A DNA stretch of 5,362 bases from an uncultured Synergistia bacterium (lineage in GTDB: Bacteria > Eremiobacterota > SpSt-956 > JAKJGF01), in the NCBI GenBank assembly GCA_937888925.1, contig CALARM010000259.1, positions 1-5,362 on the forward strand, in the 5' to 3' direction. Positions 1-4,719 of this stretch are shown here, piece by piece; position 1 is the first letter of the stretch, and the number at the start of each line of letters is the position of its first letter. Both the position numbers and the translations under genes were made by a program. The notes below the pieces were generated by a model. The model was not told the DNA's origin, searched no databases, and worked only from the letters and a program-made list of their open reading frames with translations.

Positions 1-843
1 TTCCGTTACATGTCCGTTCCACATGGCCTTTATGTCAATCTGCCTTTCCCTCAGGAGTCCTGCTATTTCTCTTGCTCTGTTAACATCTATTATAAAACTG
101 TCATCGATAAAGACAAATTTCCCTGTTAATACTTTCTCCAGATAGGGAATATAAGCTTCTATACGATGAACAAAATGTTCAGCACTCAGAGGACGCCAGT
201 TTCTCTGATAGGGAGTAGAACAATAACTGCAGCGGTTGACACATCCTCTTGAAGATTCTATGGAAAGCCAGCTATGTGTACCTTCCTGAAGCTTTTCATA
301 GAGGGTTACCGGCAGAAGTGATATTTCTTCAGGTGTCATTAATGGAGACAGGGGATTTAACCTTATTTCTCCATGTTCCTTATATACCAGCCCGGGAACT
401 TCCTGTGGTTTTCCCTTTTTTTCTATGACCCTGAGAAGGGGAATTACAGACTTTTCTCCTTCTCCTCTTACTACATAATCTACAGGATATTCTTCCACGA
501 TTTTTTGTCCGAAAAGTGTTGCCTGTATGCCTCCGACTACAAATATCTGGTCATCTCTTATAGAGCGGAGTTTTTCTATAAGACAGGCAGAAGGATACCA
601 GTTCCAGGAATTAGTTGACATCATGATTACGTCAAACCTGAGGAGTTCTTCTGCCATTTCGGAAAGTTCAAATTGCTTTCCTGTCCAGTCTTTTATGGAA
701 ATTTCATATCCTCCCTGTTCCATAATAGAAGCAAGGAGATAAATATTATAAGGACAGGTGCTGGCTTTATAAGCATGGGTTAAAGAAACAAAGTTTCCTT
801 CTTTATAGAACATAGTGTTAAGGTTGCATAAAGCTATAAACAT
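1..843 (-). CDS. Cobalamin-binding radical SAM protein, N-terminal part (runs off left edge)
   Basis: The frame is open from an ATG at 841-843 to the window edge, giving 281 residues with no stop, so the C-terminus lies outside. Residues 1-150 look like the cobalamin-binding domain of B12-dependent radical SAM enzymes: residues 104-109 GGIQAT, then EEYPVDYVVRGEGE at 117-130, the usual GG-x-H/Q-A-T and VxGEGE pattern. The DxHxxG lower-ligand motif is not visible, as in many of these enzymes. The radical SAM domain starts near residue 193, with RGC at 199-201 and the [4Fe-4S] cysteines Cys201, Cys205 and Cys208 (CVNRCSYC), followed by FIDDSF at 245-250. The family uses a 5'-deoxyadenosyl radical, often to methylate unreactive carbons; the substrate here is unknown. 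It begins 9 bases after the stop of another enzyme of the same class, so the two are co-transcribed. Base composition is less AT-rich than that neighbour. Met11 is a possible alternative start, but the Shine-Dalgarno favours Met1. Confidence 0.93.
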   Translation of the reverse strand, partial: MFIALCNLNTMFYKEGNFVSLTHAYKASTCPYNIYLLASIMEQGGYEISIKDWTGKQFELSEMAEELLRFDVIMMSTNSWNWYPSACLIEKLRSIRDDQIFVVGGIQATLFGQKIVEEYPVDYVVRGEGEKSVIPLLRVIEKKGKPQEVPGLVYKEHGEIRLNPLSPLMTPEEISLLPVTLYEKLQEGTHSWLSIESSRGCVNRCSYCSTPYQRNWRPLSAEHFVHRIEAYIPYLEKVLTGKFVFIDDSFIIDVNRAREIAGLLRERQIDIKAMWNGHVTE

Positions 844-848
844 ACAAA

Positions 849-854
849 CCTCTC
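849..854 (-). promoter_or_regulatory. Ribosome binding site of the downstream radical SAM gene
   Basis: On the minus strand GAGAGG lies 5 bases before the ATG at 843. It overlaps the TGA stop (853-855) of the preceding gene. This supports Met1 rather than Met11 as the start. It also places ribosomes finishing the upstream gene on the initiation site of the next one, as expected for translational coupling. Confidence 0.7.
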
Positions 855-2547
855 AGTCTCTCCTGAACCAGGGAGAATAGACCTTTCCCTTTTTTTTAAT
901 ATCTGTTTTCTCTGAAAGAAATTCCAGTTCATCGCAAAATTTATGAGAAATCATCTTAAAGGTAAAATCACTTAAAGATTTATTATTTATATATTCTGTG
1001 AGAAAATTTATTAAATGTTCAATCAGATCAGTATTCCTTATGAGGGTATTATTTTTTCTTACAACCTTCATATGATCGTTATTCTCATAAAAATTTGCAA
1101 ATTTCTCTGTATTATCTACAAAATCTTTATAGAAAGACAATAAATTATTGTCAAATTCCTTTAATAACATAGCAAAAGTCTCCGGCAGAAAAGGATATAA
1201 TTTTATAAAGATTTGATTGATAAATCCTGCAAGGAGAAAATATTTATCTACAAGTGAATCTTCAAGTATATAAAACTGAGAAAATAATACCCTGTTTTTC
1301 CTCTCCAGGGAGTTTAACATTTCCAGATCAGAAGCCTCTATGACAGTGGAATAAAAATCTCTTTCAACCAGTTTATCTTTATATTCTTCAAATAACTGGC
1401 TTCCCGGTAACACACATAAGGAATGTAAATGAACGTAAATATTTTTTTTAAGTATAGAAGTAAGCATATTTAATGTAAGGAGTAAATCTTCCTCTGTTTC
1501 ACCGGGAAATCCGTACATAAATGATATAAGAGGCATTATCCTGTATTTTTCCAGGAGGTTAATAATATTATCTACATTTTTCAGGTTTAGATTTTTGTTG
1601 ATCTTTTTTTGCATTGCCGGCGAGGCAGATTCAAGTCCCATAAGAATCCTGGTACACCCTGTCTCTGACATTCTTTTAATGAGCTTTTCATCTAAAGTAT
1701 CCAGCCTTGCATTACCTCCCCATTCAATATGAAGTTCCTCCAGTTTATCACATAACTTCATTATAAAATCATAGTTTGTTGTAAGGTTATCCTGGATAAA
1801 ATTAAAAAAAGCTTTTTTATTACCCAGAATTTTCTTTACCTCCATTATTTCTTTACAGATACGCTCTACAGATTTTAATCTGAAATTATACTTCCAGTAT
1901 TTATTTGTCGCACAGTAAGTGCATTTATAAGGACAGCCTCTCCCTGCCTCTATGTCTATAAAGTTTATGTCTTTAAAATCCAGGATGGAATCATAATTTA
2001 ATAAAGGCAAAGTATCCAGGTCTTTTATCATTTCACTGTCACGATTTCTTATAATAGAGGAATCATTTCTGTATACAATGCCGGGGACAGATGTAAGATT
2101 ATTATCTTCCATTCCTTTTATTATACTTATAATATTGCCTTCCCCTTCTCCGACACATATTAAATCAATCCAGGGGTAATCTTCCAGAATAGTTTCAGGT
2201 AAAAGTGATGTATGAGGGCCTCCCATTATTATTTTTATGTTATTATTCCTCTCTTTAATGAGGCGCGATAAATACAGGGCATTGTGAAAGGTATTGCATA
2301 GAGCAGTAAACCCTACTATATCAGGATTTTTATTCATTATATAACCGGCCATAATGTCAAATTTCTTCGCCGTATCAAAGTCATAGTCTATTATGTTATT
2401 TAAAAATAAGTAATTGAAGTTTATTAATTCAACATCATAATCTTTTTCTTTCAGAATTGTAGCCAGACTCAATAATCCCAGTGGTATATTGGGATATTTA
2501 TAGGTAGCATGGACATATTGAAAATTCTCTATAAATAATATTTTCAT
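853..2547 (-). CDS. Cobalamin-binding radical SAM enzyme, 564 aa
   Basis: This is a complete B12-dependent radical SAM protein. Residues 1-165 form the cobalamin-binding domain: a MKILFIE first strand, PLGLLSLATILKEKDYDVELI at 22-42, MGGPHTSLLPETILEDYP at 108-125 and VGEGEG at 132-137. No DxHxxG ligand motif is seen. The radical SAM barrel follows, with GRGCPYKCTYC holding Cys205, Cys209 and Cys212 for the [4Fe-4S] cluster, then NARLDTLDEKLIKRM at 279-293, MGLESAS at 303-309, GFPGET at 346-351 and VLPGSQLFEEY at 379-389. Residues from about 430 to 564 are a Lys/Asn-rich, probably helical extension that I do not recognise. The family cleaves S-adenosylmethionine to a radical and often transfers methyl groups through cobalamin. 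Substrate is unknown; peptide, lipid or antibiotic-like targets are all possible. The ATG start has a strong GGAGG 8 bases upstream. The gene is followed after 9 bases by a second enzyme of the same type. It is notably AT-rich: three 60-base lines I counted gave 18-30% G+C. Confidence 0.96.
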   Translation of the reverse strand: MKILFIENFQYVHATYKYPNIPLGLLSLATILKEKDYDVELINFNYLFLNNIIDYDFDTAKKFDIMAGYIMNKNPDIVGFTALCNTFHNALYLSRLIKERNNNIKIIMGGPHTSLLPETILEDYPWIDLICVGEGEGNIISIIKGMEDNNLTSVPGIVYRNDSSIIRNRDSEMIKDLDTLPLLNYDSILDFKDINFIDIEAGRGCPYKCTYCATNKYWKYNFRLKSVERICKEIMEVKKILGNKKAFFNFIQDNLTTNYDFIMKLCDKLEELHIEWGGNARLDTLDEKLIKRMSETGCTRILMGLESASPAMQKKINKNLNLKNVDNIINLLEKYRIMPLISFMYGFPGETEEDLLLTLNMLTSILKKNIYVHLHSLCVLPGSQLFEEYKDKLVERDFYSTVIEASDLEMLNSLERKNRVLFSQFYILEDSLVDKYFLLAGFINQIFIKLYPFLPETFAMLLKEFDNNLLSFYKDFVDNTEKFANFYENNDHMKVVRKNNTLIRNTDLIEHLINFLTEYINNKSLSDFTFKMISHKFCDELEFLSEKTDIKKKGKVYSPWFRRD

Positions 2548-2555
2548 AAATTATT

Positions 2556-2560
2556 CCTCC
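2556..2560 (-). promoter_or_regulatory. Ribosome binding site of the 564-aa radical SAM gene
   Basis: On the minus strand GGAGG sits 8 bases before the ATG at 2547, which fixes the start. A 26-codon upstream frame ends with TAA at 2551-2553, between this site and the ATG. A ribosome finishing that frame would cover the initiation region. Confidence 0.85.
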
Positions 2561-2639
2561 CAGAAATTTTTTAGAGTGTTGTAATGTTTGCGTAAATATC
2601 TAAGTACCGAAACAAATAAGTCAGTATCCATCGTAAAAC

Positions 2640-2788
2640 CCTGTCGCAGGACGGACTCTTCCGAAAAATCTATAATCCTCGTGAAAGAAAATCTGTCTTT
2701 GCAGACATTTACTATTTTGCGTCTATTTAATTTACAACTGACTATTAATACGGTATATATTTTTCTCCAGAGCCCGTCCTGCGACAGG
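2640..2788. repeat. Long imperfect palindrome with GC-rich outer arms
   Basis: Positions 2640-2674 are complementary to 2754-2788 at 30 of 35 positions. The outer 15 bases (2640-2654 with 2774-2788) match perfectly. There is one mismatch at 2655/2773, a 3x3 internal loop at 2660-2662/2766-2768 and a mismatch at 2670/2758. The loop is 79 bases (2675-2753). Each outer arm itself contains an 11-base palindrome, CCTGTCGCAGG on the left and CCTGCGACAGG on the right. The GC-rich arm ends stand out from the AT-rich surroundings. This is the form of a small palindromic dispersed repeat or a MITE-like element; if transcribed from the minus strand it would be a long hairpin in the leader of the radical SAM operon. 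TA dinucleotides flank it at 2634-2635 and 2793-2794, but the bases just inside them do not match well, so a mariner-type MITE is not established. Confidence 0.8.
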
Positions 2789-2799
2789 TGTCTACTTGA

Positions 2800-2855
2800 T
2801 TATTTTTTTGGTACCCTTTTGCCTGGAACGGTACTTATTACTGCAAAAAAAATAA
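2800..2855. repeat. AT-rich stem-loop between palindrome and heptamer array
   Basis: On the plus strand TTATTTTTTTG (2800-2810) can pair with CAAAAAAAATAA (2844-2855), with one extra A. Directly inside, GTACC (2811-2815) can pair with GGTAC (2830-2834), leaving a 14-base loop and a 9-base bulge. The minus-strand transcript can form the same fold. The GGTAC arm is also part of CGGTACTTA (2829-2837), which can instead pair with 2601-2609, so two mutually exclusive folds are possible. Function is unknown. Confidence 0.45.
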
Positions 2856-2888
2856 CTCCGGCAAATTGTTAGACCAATCAGTATCCTC

Positions 2889-2916
2889 GCGTCACGCGTT
2901 ACGCGTTACGCATCAC
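2889..2916. repeat. Four-unit heptamer tandem repeat
   Basis: Four consecutive 7-base units read GCGTCAC, GCGTTAC, GCGTTAC and GCATCAC, with no spacer. The array is GC-rich in an AT-rich setting, is not in a gene, and lies just outside the 9-base direct repeat TCAGTATCC at 2878-2886. It could be a slippage-prone minisatellite, part of a dispersed repeat, or a set of iterated protein-binding sites. Confidence 0.85.
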
Positions 2917-3040
2917 GATATAAACTGTAACTATGATGTAGTTATTTCCTTACAGCTCCTTAGTATTTTTTGTACTATACAGGTTATATTAATATTTCCT
3001 AAATATTCTTACCCTGAGGCTGTTTCCCTTCAATGCTGCT

Positions 3041-3076
3041 AAAATAATAAAGCCCTCCCGGATAAGGAAGGGCTTT
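3041..3076 (-). terminator. Rho-independent terminator of the lipoprotein gene
   Basis: Reading the minus strand, an 11-bp stem AAAGCCCTTCC / GGGAGGGCTTT (3049-3076, one G-U pair, 6-base loop TTATCC) is followed by ATTATTTT. The stem begins 13 bases after the TAA stop of the lipoprotein gene. It isolates that gene from the radical SAM operon downstream. Confidence 0.88.
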
Positions 3077-3089
3077 GTTAAAGTTCAGG

Positions 3090-4592
3090 TTAAGGGGTAT
3101 GGGTAAAGGTGAAGGGTGTGCTTGACACTCCTCCTGCTGTCGTAACAACTACCTGGTATGTTCCTGCTGCACCGGGATACCCTGTCCATACTTCTGTACC
3201 ATTAATCCATGAATTTACCGATGCTGATGTCCCGTTAAATGTGACTGTTCCTTCGTTTATACCGAAGTTTGTTCCCTGAATAAAGATTTCCGATGTAGAT
3301 GTGTGGGTCTGTACACTTGTTATAGTCGGTGCATTGGGATCGGCATTTATATAATATGGATACGATGCACTTGCTGCTCCGTTTATCGTTACAATAACAG
3401 GTGATTCACCTGTTCTATTTGGTAATGTAACATTTATGGCTGAACCAGTTACATTTATAGATTGTATGGTGGCATTAGTTCCGCCAAAGGTTACTGTACT
3501 GTTGGAAGTGCTCGCGTTGGGATCCATATTTGATAAACTGATAGTTGCAGTACCGCCTGCCGTGCCGGGTTTGGGGCTGACAGAATTGATTACAGGAGTC
3601 AATGGCCCTGATGTCGGGGTACATGTACATGTCGGTGTTTGACTTCCCTGGGTTGGAAATGTTGTTGGAGTTCCACCGGAAGGTGTGGAAGTGGCACCTA
3701 AGAGTACTATATTGGCCTCTTTTGTCTCACCTGTTCCAAGATCTACTGTGGTAGAGCCATTCAATACTGTTGCTCCACTCTGACTTTCACCTGTTACCTT
3801 TATATTTGTTGCAGGAACTCCTGGCAGGTTATAGTAACCGTTCGGATCTGTTTTAACATATGCGCCGAAACCTTCTACACGAACAGTTGCATTCGGATCA
3901 GGCCGGTTGTTGTAAGTTACATGTCCGTAAACTGTCCCTGTCCCTGCTACTACTGTTACTGGAACCTGAGCAGAACTGTTTCCACTCACTGCGTGTACAA
4001 AACCTGTGCCTGCTTTTGTAGCAGTGAAAATACCTGTATTTGTTCCTATAGTTCCTATATCACCTGTTACAGACCATGTCGTGTCAGGTCTGACAACAGT
4101 ATTATTGGAACCTGTTGCATAGGAAGAAAACTGGAATGTTCCTCCTATACCAACGGGCAATAAGTGATTGGAAGGAGTAATTTTGAAATCGGTAAATCCA
4201 CTGTAAGAATTCGGGTCTGATACAGGTACATCCTGGGTAATGGAAACATAAGACTGGTGCTCTACAGTCAGCCTGTTAATTCCTACGGGAATACCGTTTA
4301 TAGTGAAACTGCCGTCGGAATTTGTGGTTACTGATATACCTGCTATGGTTACAGTAGCACCTGATAGAGCTTTATAGTTTGTCGGAGGGTTATTTGTGTA
4401 TACCATTATCATACCGGGAGTTTTTCCTGCCCCGGAGCTTTCTATTTTTTCATCCCCTAAGAAAGGAATAAATACAAATCCCCCCTGGGAGCCGAAGATT
4501 GAAGAAACGAGTGCTACGAGAGCTCCGCATCCGGTGAACAAAATCGATGAAATAACAAGTAAGAGTAAAAATGAGAATAAATACTTTTTCAA
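3090..4592 (-). CDS. Multidomain surface lipoprotein with carboxypeptidase-regulatory-like, Big-type and IPT/TIG domains
   Basis: A 500-residue exported protein. Residues 1-22 are a lipoprotein signal peptide: Lys2-Lys3, a hydrophobic stretch at 4-20, and lipobox FTGC with Cys22 as the predicted lipidated residue, followed by Gly rather than an inner-membrane-retention Asp. Domains in order: a carboxypeptidase-regulatory-like beta domain at about 72-135 (GATVTIAG, TNSDGSFTINGIPVG); a Big_2-like Ig domain at about 137-216 (TTWSV, GTIGTNTGIFTATKAGTG); a second regulatory-like domain at about 218-298 (VYGHVTY, TDPNGYYNLPGVP); a Thr/Pro/Ser-rich linker at 301-333 with Cys322 and Cys324; and two IPT/TIG domains at about 334-415 and 421-499 (ISSV-type strand, FIQGTNFG, GTVTFNGT). 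Such proteins act in adhesion, carbohydrate binding or envelope architecture; no enzymatic domain is seen. The start is TTG at 4590-4592, chosen because AGGAGG lies 7 bases upstream and MKK begins the signal peptide. It is transcribed alone and is clearly more GC-rich than its neighbours. Confidence 0.93.
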   Translation of the reverse strand: MKKYLFSFLLLLVISSILFTGCGALVALVSSIFGSQGGFVFIPFLGDEKIESSGAGKTPGMIMVYTNNPPTNYKALSGATVTIAGISVTTNSDGSFTINGIPVGINRLTVEHQSYVSITQDVPVSDPNSYSGFTDFKITPSNHLLPVGIGGTFQFSSYATGSNNTVVRPDTTWSVTGDIGTIGTNTGIFTATKAGTGFVHAVSGNSSAQVPVTVVAGTGTVYGHVTYNNRPDPNATVRVEGFGAYVKTDPNGYYNLPGVPATNIKVTGESQSGATVLNGSTTVDLGTGETKEANIVLLGATSTPSGGTPTTFPTQGSQTPTCTCTPTSGPLTPVINSVSPKPGTAGGTATISLSNMDPNASTSNSTVTFGGTNATIQSINVTGSAINVTLPNRTGESPVIVTINGAASASYPYYINADPNAPTITSVQTHTSTSEIFIQGTNFGINEGTVTFNGTSASVNSWINGTEVWTGYPGAAGTYQVVVTTAGGVSSTPFTFTHTP

Positions 4593-4599
4593 TTAACTT

Positions 4600-4605
4600 C
4601 CTCCT
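4600..4605 (-). promoter_or_regulatory. Ribosome binding site that fixes the TTG start of the lipoprotein
   Basis: On the minus strand AGGAGG lies 7 bases before TTG at 4592. No ATG in frame lies near, and the TTG begins an intact lipoprotein signal peptide, so this site decides the start. Confidence 0.85.
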
Positions 4606-4619
4606 TTTTATAAAATTTA

Positions 4620-4668
4620 GTAAAATGCAATAAATTACGATAAATAGTAATAGATTGCAATAAATTAC
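4620..4668. promoter_or_regulatory. Tandem dyad repeats, candidate operator of the lipoprotein gene
   Basis: TGCAATAAATTAC occurs twice, at 4626-4638 and 4656-4668, exactly 30 bases apart, about three helical turns. The right copy belongs to an interrupted palindrome at 4647-4668: GTAAT, 2 bases, ATTGCAAT, 2 bases, ATTAC. The left copy (4620-4638) is a shorter version, GTAAA-ATGCAAT-AA-ATTAC. The block also shows a 10-base rhythm of units beginning TAAA or TAGA from 4611 to 4670. It lies 15-63 bases upstream of the ribosome binding site, where a regulator could act. That a protein binds here is inference. Confidence 0.5.
4632..4660 (-). promoter_or_regulatory. Weak candidate promoter of the lipoprotein gene
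   Basis: On the minus strand TTGCAA (4655-4660) and TAATTT (4632-4637) are separated by 17 bases and could serve as -35 and -10 boxes. The -10 matches TATAAT at only three of six positions, and the region is so AT-rich that such matches are easy to find. Both boxes fall inside the tandem dyads. Confidence 0.2.
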
Positions 4669-4691
4669 ATTTGTTAATTCTATAGGAGTAT

Positions 4692-4719
4692 AAAAAAATC
4701 CTTTTCTCTAAAGAATTTT
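4692..4719 (-). terminator. AT-rich rho-independent terminator overlapping the TPR gene stop
   Basis: Reading the minus strand, ATTCTTT (4710-4716) pairs with AAAGGAT (4698-4704) across loop AGAGA, with one G-U pair. Three further A-T pairs extend the stem into the T run that follows. The TAG stop (4708-4710) lies at the stem-loop junction. The stem is weak in G+C, so termination may be partial. Confidence 0.6.

Larger units (their letters stand above)
2548..3040. other. Repeat-rich intergenic region without a supported gene
   Basis: This stretch separates the lipoprotein terminator from the radical SAM operon and must contain that operon's promoter, which I could not place with confidence. 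Besides the elements listed separately it holds several short hairpins. These are TGTCT/AGACA with a 4-base loop at 2694-2707, TAACTA/TAGTTA at 2928-2944 flanked by CTGTAA (2925-2930) and TTACAG (2950-2955), and AATATTT/AAATATT at 2991-3007. Nine-base arms TAAGTACCG (2601-2609) and CGGTACTTA (2829-2837) enclose the long palindrome. A 9-base direct repeat TCAGTATCC occurs at 2621-2629 and 2878-2886. A plus-strand 94-codon frame across 2588-2872 runs through both palindrome arms, has no protein-like features and is not called as a gene. Confidence 0.8.

Noticed and set aside
373..742. Two plus-strand frames of 81 and 71 codons
   Set aside because: They are antisense to the radical SAM gene, whose frame carries the cluster motif and the GEGE motif; they show no protein-like features.
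2694..2735. Cyclic-di-GMP (GEMM) riboswitch, suggested by GACGCAAAA on the minus strand
   Set aside because: The required upstream GGCAAACC-like half and the helices around it are absent; the match is limited to a short, easily repeated string.
2636..2792. Mariner/IS630-type MITE with TA target duplication
   Set aside because: TA flanks exist, but the outermost bases of the arms do not match, whereas true terminal inverted repeats are best conserved at the ends. The inverted repeat itself is kept as a feature without this label.
2588..2872. Plus-strand 94-codon reading frame in the intergenic region
   Set aside because: It runs through both arms of the long palindrome and the AT-rich hairpin, has no ribosome site before its ATG and shows no recognisable protein pattern.
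2548..3040. Cobalamin riboswitch in the leader of the B12-enzyme operon
   Set aside because: I looked for the conserved B12 box and its GGGAA-containing companion on the minus strand. A GGGAAA occurs near 3020-3027, but no B12 box (AGCCAGGA...CTGCC type) or matching helices follow. A covariance-model search would settle it.
3436..4596. Three plus-strand frames of 66-80 codons within the lipoprotein gene
   Set aside because: They are antisense shadows of a gene with a clear signal peptide and domain pattern; their composition reflects the repetitive Thr/Gly/Val codons opposite.
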